This document shows positions 8,760 through 17,260 of a stretch of 64,000 bases of DNA, one piece after another. The notes under the pieces were generated by a model. That model had not been told where the DNA came from and searched no databases. It saw only the letters and a program-made list of their open reading frames with translations. The stretch spans positions 1-64,000 of the forward strand of contig NZ_MSPQ01000008.1 in NCBI RefSeq assembly GCF_001936475.1. Reading direction: 5' to 3'. This DNA comes from Algoriphagus marinus (GTDB lineage Bacteria; Bacteroidota; Bacteroidia; Cytophagales; Cyclobacteriaceae). The stretch's first letter is position 1. Each line of letters begins with the position of its first letter. A program made the position numbers and the translations under genes.

Positions 8760-9275
8760 ATGAGGCGCAAAATCCCAGAATCAACGCTACCAAAACTTAA
8801 TCGCTCACCATTTATTACTTCCGAAGGCTTACAAAAATTAAGGGAAGAACATGATCATTTGTGGCGAGTAGAACGTCCTGACGTTACCGCTAAGGTGGCA
8901 TGGGCCGCAAGTTTGGGAGATCGTTCGGAAAATGCCGATTACCATTACAACAAAAAACGTCTTCGAGAAATTGATAATCGCCTACGTTATTTGCGTCAGT
9001 GTATAGATGACTTTAAAGTGATTGACTACCACCCCAACCAAGAAGGAATAGTGAATTTTGGTGCTTGGGTAGAAATAAAAAACGAAAAGAAAGGTCTTAA
9101 AAATCGTCTTCGAATTGTTGGTTACGAAGAGTTAATAGGTAACAAAGATTACATCTCTATGGACTCTCCCATGGCTAAATCGCTTCTTGGTAAAACTGTT
9201 GGAGATGAGGTGATAGTGAATACCAAATTGGGTGATTTTGTGTGGAAAATTCTCAAAATAGAGTACCAAAAGTAG
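8760..9275 (+). CDS. greB: Transcription elongation factor GreB
   Basis: Transcript-cleavage factor that rescues backtracked RNA polymerase, 171 aa from the ATG at 8760. The N-terminal coiled-coil domain carries GDRSENADYHYNKKRLREID, the GreB-type signature that includes the catalytic acidic pair region at its tip. The C-terminal FKBP-like domain (about 85-171) ends with GDFVWKILKIEY. A longer reading from a GTG at 8730 would add ten residues (VKIFKVRSFI), but the ATG gives the start usual for the family (MRRKIP...). It lies alone between repeat-bearing gaps. Confidence 0.9.
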   Translation: MRRKIPESTLPKLNRSPFITSEGLQKLREEHDHLWRVERPDVTAKVAWAASLGDRSENADYHYNKKRLREIDNRLRYLRQCIDDFKVIDYHPNQEGIVNFGAWVEIKNEKKGLKNRLRIVGYEELIGNKDYISMDSPMAKSLLGKTVGDEVIVNTKLGDFVWKILKIEYQK

Positions 9276-9314
9276 TTTCGCGCTTCTATTCCTTTTTTAC
9301 AGATTGTAATTTCA

Positions 9315-9343
9315 GAATATGTATATCCGCAATTGAACCAGCA
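9315..9343 (+). repeat. Dispersed 29-bp intergenic repeat, copy 2
   Basis: Second copy of the 29-bp repeat of 6178-6206 (one mismatch, C to A at position 22). It lies 40 bp after the greB stop. Further short homology continues to about 9369. Confidence 0.75.
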
Positions 9344-9486
9344 AAAGGTAAAAGCGACTTAATTTATGGGAAACACTAGCATTGCTGTTTCTTCTGTCTT
9401 TGAGTCTCTGTGCCTTTGCGGGGGATGGATTCTGAGGGTTAATTCAAAAAAATCCTCCTTCCGTAATCAGATAATTCTCCAGGATT

Positions 9487-10680
9487 TTACTTTAAAACCT
9501 CAAATCCAACCATAGTAAAGTCATCATTGAAGGTTTCCTTTCCACTGTACTGTAATCCAAACTGTTTGACACTTTCCAATAATTCTGCAATCGGTAAGTG
9601 TGCGTTGTCTACCAGAAAAGAAATAAACTCCTCCCGATTGAGCATGACCTCATCTCTGTTCCAGAGTTCTAGTATGGCATCCGTGTAAAGCAAAAATTTA
9701 TCTCCGACTTGAAGCTGAATTTTGGCTTCGGAATAGTTAACTGATTTACTGCTGAAAGCACCCACCAATGGGCTTTCCGATTTTAATGAAATGACTTCCT
9801 TTATGGCAGGACGGAGGACAAAACCTTCGGGATGACCGGCTTGTGTGAAGTTTAGCGTCTTGTCATTCGCATCATAAATGGCATAAAACATCGTAATAAA
9901 AGAACCTCTCGGCATTTTATTATACAATTTCTCATTCGTGACACTGACTACATGAGCTGTCGAAGTCGATTGGATTGCAATATTCTTAAAGGCAAATGAA
10001 GTCATAAAGGTCAACAGCGCTGCAGGCACGCCATGTCCCGTCACATCAGCGATTAATACGCCATAGCGTCCATCGCCCAGATCAATGATATCAAAGAAAT
10101 CTCCTCCAATTTGATCCACTGGTTCAAAGAGGGAAGCAAACTGAATTTTTGAAGTAGTAGGATGAGTAGTTGGCAGGATAAAATTCTGAACCCTTCTTGC
10201 CTCGTCCAATTCAAAATTGATCTTCTTTTGAAAGAGCTCCAACTCTTCATTTGCAGCTTTCAATTTCCGCTGCGTTTCTCTCAATTCAGTGATATCTGAC
10301 TGTACGCCCACATAATGCGTGGTCATTCCATTTTGATCTTTGAGTGGGGTGATGGATAGCCTGTTCCAAAAAGGCGTCCCGTCTTTTTTATAATTGAGAA
10401 GTTCTACTGTAGTCTGCTCGCCGCTTCGAATCGCTCTTCGAAGTTGCTCGATAGGAGCCTGATCGGTCTCCTCCCCTTGCAGAAAACGACAATTTTTCCC
10501 CACTACATCTTCTTTGGAGTAGCCAGTCAATCGCTCAAAGCCATCATTGATAAAAATAAGTGGACGGTCAGGCTGATCCATTGCACTGATGGTAATGCCC
10601 TCATTTGCTGTATTAGTAGCTTTGATCAGCAAATTCTCAAACTCTTGAAACAAACTCTTTTCTTCGGAACTCTTTGTCAT
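9487..10680 (-). CDS. LOV-PP2C (SpoIIE-type) phosphatase, likely blue-light receptor
   Basis: Cytosolic two-domain protein of 397 aa. The N-terminal PAS domain (about 15-135) is a LOV domain: GKNCRFLQ with the flavin-adduct cysteine C64, plus N96 (LLNYKKDG), N106 (PFWNRL) and Q127 (GVQSDIT), the residues that hold FMN in phototropin-type LOV domains. A coiled-coil linker (about 132-165) joins it to a PP2C/SpoIIE-like Ser/Thr phosphatase with metal-binding D194 and D197 (GGDFFD), D212 (ADVTGHG) and a C-terminal DDFTMV. Known LOV-SpoIIE proteins relay light to anti-sigma-factor antagonists (STAS proteins); no such partner lies nearby. It appears monocistronic. Confidence 0.88.
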   Translation of the reverse strand: MTKSSEEKSLFQEFENLLIKATNTANEGITISAMDQPDRPLIFINDGFERLTGYSKEDVVGKNCRFLQGEETDQAPIEQLRRAIRSGEQTTVELLNYKKDGTPFWNRLSITPLKDQNGMTTHYVGVQSDITELRETQRKLKAANEELELFQKKINFELDEARRVQNFILPTTHPTTSKIQFASLFEPVDQIGGDFFDIIDLGDGRYGVLIADVTGHGVPAALLTFMTSFAFKNIAIQSTSTAHVVSVTNEKLYNKMPRGSFITMFYAIYDANDKTLNFTQAGHPEGFVLRPAIKEVISLKSESPLVGAFSSKSVNYSEAKIQLQVGDKFLLYTDAILELWNRDEVMLNREEFISFLVDNAHLPIAELLESVKQFGLQYSGKETFNDDFTMVGFEVLK

Positions 10681-10991
10681 CTGAGAACTAAGTTACGCCT
10701 ATTGCCTAGGAGGATAAAACGCCTCATGTAAATTTTTTAATTACTGTCAGGTTGGGTAATGATGTAGAATAATCAATTCAATGCCTGGAATCGGGGGAAA
10801 TGAAAGACGTTTTACAGCACTTGATACCTCTTGAAACTCTCTGTTTGCTCAAAAATCCCTATGGTTTTCTTTTATAATTTAAAATTAAGTTCGATTTCGA
10901 ATAAAAAACTACTAAAACTTACACCAAAGGATTTTTCCTTCTGGCTCAAACTAATATCTTTAGAAAGTAATTTTTGATCTAATTTTTTCTA
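10681..10991. other. 311-bp intergenic region upstream of hsdR
   Basis: AT-rich spacer between the divergently transcribed LOV-PP2C gene and hsdR. It must hold the promoters for both. A TATCTTTA string just upstream of hsdR resembles the Bacteroidota -7 element TAnnTTTG only weakly. Nothing else was recognised. Confidence 0.4.
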
Positions 10992-13364
10992 ATGGACAAG
11001 AAGACCCTTTCTGAACGCGACGTCTGTACCAAATTAATAACCCCAGCTATTGAAAAAGCTGGATGGAATATCAAAAAGCAAGTTCGCGAAGAAGTCTCTT
11101 TCACTGATGGAAGGGTGATTGTCCAAGGAAGTCTTCACACCAGAGGTCAACGAAAAAGAGCTGACTACATTCTTTATTATAAGAATGACATTCCGATTGC
11201 AATCATAGAAGCAAAGGACAATAAGAAGCCTGTTGGGTCAGGAATGCAGCAAGCAATTGAATACTCGGAAATCCTTCAACTTCCTTTTGTCTTTACTTCG
11301 AATGGGGATTCTTTTGTCTTTCATGACAAAACAAACGATATAAGAAGAGAAGAGGAAATAAGTTTGGATTCCTTTCCAAATCCTGAGGAACTTTGGGTTA
11401 AATATTTAAAATATAATGGCTTAGAAGAACCTGAAAAACGGAAAATAGTCGAGCAAGATTATCATATCGATGAAAGCGGAATGAGTCCCCGCTATTATCA
11501 AGCTAATGCAGTAAACCGAACCATTGAAGCAATTGCAAAAGGACAAGATCGAATCCTATTGGTGATGGCAACTGGCACAGGCAAAACCTACACTGCATTT
11601 AATATCATTTGGAGATTATGGAAAACAGGAATCAAAAAACGAATTCTGTTTTTAGCTGATCGGAATGCCTTATTGACTCAAACCAAAAATGGGGACTTCT
11701 CCCCTTTTGGTAATGATATCATGCATATCATTAAAAATCGAAAGATTGATAAATCCTACCAAATTTACTTCGCCCTTTATCAGGGTTTAACAAGTAACGA
11801 AGAAGAGAAAAACGCATACAAAGAATTCAGCAAGGACTTCTTTGATCTGATCGTCGTGGACGAGTGCCATAGAGGATCAGCTTCTGAAGCTTCTGCATGG
11901 AGAGAAGTCCTGGACTATTTCGAGGGAGCAACTCAGATAGGAATGACTGCTACTCCAAAGGAAACCAAGGATATTTCCAACATGGATTATTATGGTGAGC
12001 CTGTCTATACCTATTCCCTGAAGCAAGGAATCATGGATGGGTTTTTGGCTCCTTATAAAGTAGTTCGAATCACGACAAATCTAGATGAAGGCTGGAGACC
12101 ATCGGCAGGAATGCTGGATAGATATGGAAATGAAATCAAGGATAGAATTTACAACCTAAAGGATTACGATAGGAAAATGGTCATCGATCAGCGGACGCAA
12201 CTGATCGCCGAGAAGATTACTGAATTCCTGAAAGCCACAGATCGATTCGCCAAGACAATTGTCTTTTGCATTGACATAGAACATGCGCAACGAATGAGAC
12301 AGGCACTGATCAATGCTAATGCGGATTTGGTATCAAAGCATCCTTATTATGTCGTCAAGATTACCGGAGATGATGAGATCGGGAAAAGGGAGCTGGATAA
12401 CTTCACCGATGTGGAAGAGCGCTTTCCTGTAATCGCCACCACTTCTAAAATGCTTACCACAGGAATCGATACTAAAATGGTGAAGCTTATTGTCTTAGAA
12501 TCCAATATCGCTTCCATGACTGAGTTTAAGCAAATTATTGGAAGAGGTACTAGAATAAGAGAAGCGGAAGGAAAACTGTTCTTCACCATTATTGACTTTA
12601 GAAAAGCGACCAATCTCTTTGCTGATCCTGATTTTGATGGAGATCCTGTACAGATTTATGAACCAGGAATTGAAGAATCACCTGTGCCACCAGAAGAAGA
12701 ACCATCAGATGATCTTGATCTAGTTGCAGATCCAGAGCGACCTGAATTAGAAACCCTTCCTCCGAATATTGATATTTTGGAAGGAGATCCTGAAGCGGAG
12801 CCCAGAAAGTACTACGTTAATGATGTGCCTGTCACAGTAATCAATGAACGGATTCAATATTTCGGTTCTGATGGAAGATTAATCACCGAATCGCTAAAAG
12901 ATTATACGCGCAAAAACATTGATAAGAACTTCAGTTCTTTAGATGCATTTATTCAACGTTGGTCTGAATCAGAAAAGAAAGAAGCACTTTTAACTGAACT
13001 CGCGGAGCAGGGAATATTATTGGAAGCTTTACGTGAGGAAGTGGGCAAAGACATGGATGCTTTTGATTTGATTTGTCATGTCGCATTTGATCAACCTCCC
13101 CTCACCAGAAAAGAACGGGCTGAAAATGTGCGTAAGCGCAATTACTTCTCCAAATACAGTGAAAAGGCTCAGGAAGTATTAACCACCCTTTTGGATAAGT
13201 ATGAAGAAGAGGGAATCACGACCATCGAACAAGGATCAATCCTCAAAGTACAGCCGCTTAATCTGCTAGGTTCACCAGTAGAATTGGTACGAGCCTTTGG
13301 AAAACCCAAAGATTTTGATGCGGCAATCAAAGAATTAGAAAACGAAATATATCAAACGGCTTAA
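10992..13364 (+). CDS. hsdR: Type I restriction enzyme R subunit (HsdR, EcoEI-like)
   Basis: Motor and nuclease subunit of a type I restriction-modification complex, 790 aa, close to the length of EcoEI-type HsdR. The N-terminal PD-(D/E)xK nuclease has D58 (RADYILYY) and E73-x-K75 (IIEAK). The SF2 helicase follows: Walker A ATGTGKT ending near 199, DECH at 290-293, GMTATP, and QIIGRGTRIRE as motif VI near 516-526. An acidic linker (about 560-605) leads to the C-terminal EcoEI_R_C-type domain that docks on the methylase. It translocates DNA and cuts far from unmodified sites. It is first in an R-M-S order, separated from hsdM by a decayed transposase. Confidence 0.93.
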   Translation: MDKKTLSERDVCTKLITPAIEKAGWNIKKQVREEVSFTDGRVIVQGSLHTRGQRKRADYILYYKNDIPIAIIEAKDNKKPVGSGMQQAIEYSEILQLPFVFTSNGDSFVFHDKTNDIRREEEISLDSFPNPEELWVKYLKYNGLEEPEKRKIVEQDYHIDESGMSPRYYQANAVNRTIEAIAKGQDRILLVMATGTGKTYTAFNIIWRLWKTGIKKRILFLADRNALLTQTKNGDFSPFGNDIMHIIKNRKIDKSYQIYFALYQGLTSNEEEKNAYKEFSKDFFDLIVVDECHRGSASEASAWREVLDYFEGATQIGMTATPKETKDISNMDYYGEPVYTYSLKQGIMDGFLAPYKVVRITTNLDEGWRPSAGMLDRYGNEIKDRIYNLKDYDRKMVIDQRTQLIAEKITEFLKATDRFAKTIVFCIDIEHAQRMRQALINANADLVSKHPYYVVKITGDDEIGKRELDNFTDVEERFPVIATTSKMLTTGIDTKMVKLIVLESNIASMTEFKQIIGRGTRIREAEGKLFFTIIDFRKATNLFADPDFDGDPVQIYEPGIEESPVPPEEEPSDDLDLVADPERPELETLPPNIDILEGDPEAEPRKYYVNDVPVTVINERIQYFGSDGRLITESLKDYTRKNIDKNFSSLDAFIQRWSESEKKEALLTELAEQGILLEALREEVGKDMDAFDLICHVAFDQPPLTRKERAENVRKRNYFSKYSEKAQEVLTTLLDKYEEEGITTIEQGSILKVQPLNLLGSPVELVRAFGKPKDFDAAIKELENEIYQTA

Positions 13365-13387
13365 TAATGTCCTTTGAGGAATAAAAG

Positions 13388-13853
13388 ATGGGCACCTTTT
13401 CACAAATATATATCCAAGTGGTAATGGCAGTAAAAGGCCGGTATAGTTTGATTTCTCAATCTTGGGAGGAAGAATTGTATAAATACATCACAGGGATAAT
13501 AACCAACAAAGGACAAAAGCTAATCGCTATTAATGGGATGCCTGACCATATTCATATTTTAATAGGCTTGAAACCATCTGGCTGTGTATCTGATTTAGTG
13601 CGAGAGATTAAAAAGTCGTCTAATACATTTATTTAACGAAAAGAAATTTACCAAATCGAAATTTGAATGGCAGGAAGGCTATGGAGCTTTTTCCTATTCA
13701 CATTCTGCCTTAGATCATGTGATTGCATATATTCAAAATCAAAAGGAACATCATCGAAAAAAATCATTCAAGGAAGAATACATTGATTTCTTGAAGAGAT
13801 TTGAGGTAGAATTCAAGGAAGAGTATTTATTCAAATGGATAGAAGATGAATAA
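13388..13853 (+). pseudogene. REP-associated Y1 transposase (RAYT/IS200-like), frameshifted
   Basis: Single-strand HUH transposase of the Y1_Tnp family. The first 82 codons carry the metal-binding HUH motif (MPDHIHILIG). The frame then stops at the TAA of 13634-13636, while the remainder reads on in the +1 frame to TAA at 13851-13853, including FSYSHSALDHVIAYIQNQKEHH with the expected catalytic Tyr and the family's usual ending. Removing one T near 13632 restores an intact protein of about 154 aa, the normal size. It sits between hsdR and hsdM, and REP-type hairpins lie immediately downstream. It is either a recent pseudogene or a single-base sequence error. Confidence 0.85.
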
Positions 13854-13858
13854 AGTTA

Positions 13859-14029
13859 GACCTCGAAGAGGTCAAATGTTTATAAAATAAATAACGAACG
13901 AAAAGGACAGACCTCGAAGAGGTCACATATTTATAGCAATGGAGCGATTGTCCGGATTAATACGACCCCCTCGGGGTCGTACATTTCCATCTCGAATTGT
14001 AGCTATAAACATTTGATCCCGTTGGGATC
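13859..14029. repeat. REP hairpin cluster beside the transposase
   Basis: Four hairpins in 171 bp. GACCTCGAAGAGGTC at 13859-13873 is followed by AAATGTTTATA. The same 15-mer at 13910-13924 is followed by ACATATTTATA. TACGACCCC-CTC-GGGGTCGTA lies at 13961-13981. GATCCCGTTGGGATC at 14015-14029 is preceded by TATAAACATTT. The tail AAATGTTTATA therefore appears in both orientations, making an inverted REP pair (BIME-like). Such elements are the substrates of the adjacent RAYT transposase. They lie in the hsdR-hsdM spacer and may attenuate transcription through the operon. Confidence 0.8.
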
Positions 14030-14063
14030 AATTAACGAACAATAAAGAATTTAAAAAATAAAA

Positions 14064-15503
14064 ATGTCCCTAATAACAACAAACATTAAAGGCATCCGCG
14101 ATATCATGCGGAAAGACACAGGAGTAGACGGAGATGCACAGCGTATCTCCCAAATGGTGTGGATGCTCTTTATGAAGATTTTTGCCGATAAAGAGGAAGA
14201 ATGGGAAATCACCATTGAGGACTACGAAAGCCCGATTCCTGATAACCTCAAATGGCAAACCTGGGCTGCAGATGAAGAAGGCCTGACGGGCGATGACTTG
14301 ATGGACTTCATTAATAATAAGCTGTTTCCTGCTCTTAAAGAACTGGATATCACCATCAGTCCTCAAGCTAAGATTATCCGATCGGTTTTTGAAGACACCT
14401 ACAATTACATGAAAAACGGAACGCTTTTCCGTCAGGTAATTAACCAAATCAACCGCATCGATTTCAACAGCTCTTCTGATCGACATTTATTCAATGACCT
14501 CTATGAAACCATTCTAAAGGAACTGCAATCTGCGGGATCTTCCGGGGAGTATTACACTCCACGTGCGGTCACGCAGTTTATGGTGGATATCATCAATCCT
14601 CAGCTAAAAGAATCTGTTCTTGACCCTGCTTGCGGTACCGGTGGATTTCTAACCTGCACCATTGATCATAAAAAAGCACTGGTGCAAAACAATAAGGATG
14701 AGCGGGATTTGCAGGCTACGATTCGAGGAATCGAGAAAAAGCCTTTACCGCATTTGCTGTGTACCACCAATCTGATGCTGCATGGCTTTGATGTACCAGC
14801 CGTTCGTAGAGATAATTTGCTGAGCAAGCCTTATGCGGATTGGGGTGCTGGGGATAAGGTAGATATCATCCTGACCAACCCTCCTTTTGGGGGTGTGGAA
14901 GAAGATGGTACCGAAACCAATTTTCCACAGAAGTTCCGAACCAAAGAAACTGCCGATCTTTTCTTGGCCCTAATTATTCGCTTGCTGAAAGATGGCGGAA
15001 GATGTGCCGTGGTTTTACCTGACGGAACGCTCTTCGGGGAAGGTGTGAAAACCCGAATCAAAGAGGAACTGATGGAGCGCTGCAACCTACATACCATCGT
15101 GCGACTTCCCAATGGCGTATTTAATCCCTACACAGGCATCAAAACCAATGTGCTCTTTTTTGAAAAAGGAACACCCACCAAAGACATCTGGTATTTTGAG
15201 CATCCCTATCCGGATGGGGTAAAGAGCTATAACAAGGGCAAGCCAATCCATATCAAGGAGTTTGACTTGGAAAAAGCTTGGTGGAATAACCGGGAAGATG
15301 AACAATACAATGCCTATGCCTGGAAGGTGTCAGCGGATGAGATTAAAGCCAGAGGTTATAATCTGGATATCAAAAACCCACATCAGGAAGCAGATGACCT
15401 AGCTTCACCAGCCGTGATTCTGGAAAAATACAATGGTACTTCCAAAAAGATCAGCAGCATACAGGATGAGATTATAAATATACTAACCGAGGCTTTGAAA
15501 TAA
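14064..15503 (+). CDS. hsdM: Type I restriction-modification methylase subunit (HsdM)
   Basis: N6-adenine DNA methyltransferase subunit of the type I enzyme, 479 aa. An N-terminal helical HsdM_N domain (about 5-130) precedes the N6_Mtase domain, with the AdoMet motif DPACGTGGF at 187-195 and the catalytic motif NPPFGG at 272-277. It forms M2S with HsdS for modification and R2M2S with HsdR for restriction. Its TAA abuts the ATG of hsdS with no gap, so the two are translationally coupled. Base composition is somewhat more GC-rich than the genes downstream of hsdS. Confidence 0.95.
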   Translation: MSLITTNIKGIRDIMRKDTGVDGDAQRISQMVWMLFMKIFADKEEEWEITIEDYESPIPDNLKWQTWAADEEGLTGDDLMDFINNKLFPALKELDITISPQAKIIRSVFEDTYNYMKNGTLFRQVINQINRIDFNSSSDRHLFNDLYETILKELQSAGSSGEYYTPRAVTQFMVDIINPQLKESVLDPACGTGGFLTCTIDHKKALVQNNKDERDLQATIRGIEKKPLPHLLCTTNLMLHGFDVPAVRRDNLLSKPYADWGAGDKVDIILTNPPFGGVEEDGTETNFPQKFRTKETADLFLALIIRLLKDGGRCAVVLPDGTLFGEGVKTRIKEELMERCNLHTIVRLPNGVFNPYTGIKTNVLFFEKGTPTKDIWYFEHPYPDGVKSYNKGKPIHIKEFDLEKAWWNNREDEQYNAYAWKVSADEIKARGYNLDIKNPHQEADDLASPAVILEKYNGTSKKISSIQDEIINILTEALK

Positions 15504-17234
15504 ATGAAGTTATTAGAACATTTCAAGGAATTGACGATGCATCCCAAAAATGCAGAAGAGCTAAAAGGCTTGATCCTGCAACTTGCTGTTCAGGGCAAAC
15601 TCACTAAAAAGTGGCGTGAAGAAAATCCTGATGTTGAGCCTGCTTCTATTTTACTAGAGCGAATTAGATCTGAAAAAGAAGTCTTGATACAAAATAATAA
15701 GATTAAAAAGGAAAAATTACTTCCAGATATCACTGAAGATGAAATTCCATATGAATTACCAGAAAGCTGGGTTTGGACTAGATTAAATAATGTTTGTGAA
15801 TATATACAAAGAGGAAAATCACCAAAATATACAGAAGAACCAAAAATACCTGTCATCTCACAAAAATGCATTCAATGGGCTGGTTTCGATATATCGAGAG
15901 CTAATTTCATAACCGAAGAATCTCTCGAAAAATATGGTGAGGAAAGATTTCTTCAAGTGGGTGATTTGCTATGGAACTCCACCGGAGATGGTACGATTGG
16001 GAGAGTAATTTCTTATCCTGGTTCTGATTTTTCTAAAGTTGTCGCAGATTCACATGTCACAGTAGTAAGAGGGTTCAAGAAATATATTATTCACGATTAT
16101 TTATGGACTTTCACCGCAAGCCCTCTAATTCAAAATTTAGTTGCGGGAAGAGTTTCTGGAAGCACTAAACAAACTGAACTTGGTACTGGGACAGTCAAAC
16201 TAATGGAATTTTCTCTTCCTCCCCTCGAAGAACAAAAAGCCATTGTCAGCATAGTCAATACTTTGTTTAAAGAAGTTGAAGAATTAGAGCAGCAAAGCAA
16301 AGCGCGTATAAAGCTGAAAGAAGACTTTGTGACTTCTGCCTTGAATCAATTGGCAAATGGAGATACCGCCACCGAATGGGGGTATTTACAAGCCCATTTT
16401 AAAACCTTCTTTACCGAGAAAAGCAGCATCAAAAAACTCCGGGAAAGCATTTTGCAATTGGCTGTACAGGGGAAGCTGACTCGAGATTGGCGCGCCCTTC
16501 GACAAGCTCAGGGACCGGAAATGGAGTCAGCCACTACCCTACTCGAACGCATCAAAGCCGAAAAAGCCCAACTGATCAAAGCTGGAAAAATCAAAAAGGA
16601 AAAACTACTTCCAGAGATCTCAGATGAGGAGATTACTTATGACTTGCCTGAAGGATGGGTTTGGTGTAGGTTTCAAGAGATATTTGATATTAGAGATGGT
16701 ACACATGACTCGCCAAAAGATGCCCTTGGTTCTAATACTTATCCACTCGTAACAAGTAAGAATTTCAATAACGGTGAAATCGATTTTGAGACAGCAAGAA
16801 GGATTTCTTTAGAAGATTATTTAAAGGTGATTCAAAGGTCACAAGTTCACTCAGGTGATATTTTGTTTTCAATGATAGGAGGAAATATTGGTAACCAAGT
16901 TGAGGTTGGAATAGTAACAGAGTTTGCAATAAAAAATGTGGCACTTTTCAAACATTATCGATATGGATTACCCGTTCCAGGGTTTCTAAAACTCTTTAGT
17001 CAATTCATTGCTATGAGTTTACAGGGAGAAGCCGCAGGAGGAGCACAACCTTTTGTTTCACTTAAATTTTTCAGAAACTTGATTATCGGATTGCCACCAG
17101 AAGCGGAACAAAAAGCCATTGTAGAAAAAGTCAATGCCTTAATGGGCTTCTGTGATAGCCTAGAGAAAGAAATAGAACAAAACACTCAGCAGCTGGAGGA
17201 TTTGATGCAGAGTTGTTTGAGGGAGGTTGTTTAG
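15504..17234 (+). CDS. hsdS: Type I restriction-modification specificity subunit (HsdS)
   Basis: DNA-recognition subunit, 576 aa. Two target-recognition domains (about 82-255 and 390-555) are separated by conserved coiled-coil repeats. The pre-TRD segments are a clear internal duplication: LQLAVQGKLT, LLERI, KIKKEKLLP and LP(E)xWVW recur at about 24-94 and 315-395. Each TRD ends with an LPPLEEQKAIV-like or LPPEAEQKAIV motif before its spacer helix. The two TRDs differ, so the site is bipartite and asymmetric. The second copy carries an in-frame insertion RALRQAQGP encoded by a short palindromic repeat at 16495-16513. It starts directly after the hsdM stop. Confidence 0.93.
   Translation: MKLLEHFKELTMHPKNAEELKGLILQLAVQGKLTKKWREENPDVEPASILLERIRSEKEVLIQNNKIKKEKLLPDITEDEIPYELPESWVWTRLNNVCEYIQRGKSPKYTEEPKIPVISQKCIQWAGFDISRANFITEESLEKYGEERFLQVGDLLWNSTGDGTIGRVISYPGSDFSKVVADSHVTVVRGFKKYIIHDYLWTFTASPLIQNLVAGRVSGSTKQTELGTGTVKLMEFSLPPLEEQKAIVSIVNTLFKEVEELEQQSKARIKLKEDFVTSALNQLANGDTATEWGYLQAHFKTFFTEKSSIKKLRESILQLAVQGKLTRDWRALRQAQGPEMESATTLLERIKAEKAQLIKAGKIKKEKLLPEISDEEITYDLPEGWVWCRFQEIFDIRDGTHDSPKDALGSNTYPLVTSKNFNNGEIDFETARRISLEDYLKVIQRSQVHSGDILFSMIGGNIGNQVEVGIVTEFAIKNVALFKHYRYGLPVPGFLKLFSQFIAMSLQGEAAGGAQPFVSLKFFRNLIIGLPPEAEQKAIVEKVNALMGFCDSLEKEIEQNTQQLEDLMQSCLREVV
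16495..16513 (+). repeat. 19-bp palindromic insertion within hsdS
   Basis: CCCTTCGACAAGCTCAGGG, an imperfect hairpin, read in frame as LRQAQG within the linker before the second target-recognition domain. The first copy of the internal HsdS duplication lacks it (KKWREENPDVEP versus RDWRALRQAQGPEMES). The repeat type is one I recall from intergenic DNA of many Bacteroidota. Confidence 0.65.
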
Positions 17235-17260
17235 CATTTAAATTTTTAAAAATATCAATT

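Noticed and set aside
8666..8800. 44-codon ORF overlapping the greB start
   Set aside because: It overlaps the greB N-terminus, has no recognisable feature and lies in a repeat-bearing gap.
14070..14486. 138-codon minus-strand ORF opposite hsdM
   Set aside because: Shadow of the HsdM N-terminal domain, which is conserved in the plus frame.
15504..17234. Phase-variable hsdS with inverted partner genes
   Set aside because: Only one hsdS, no invertible repeats, no recombinase gene and no homopolymer tract that would shift frame.
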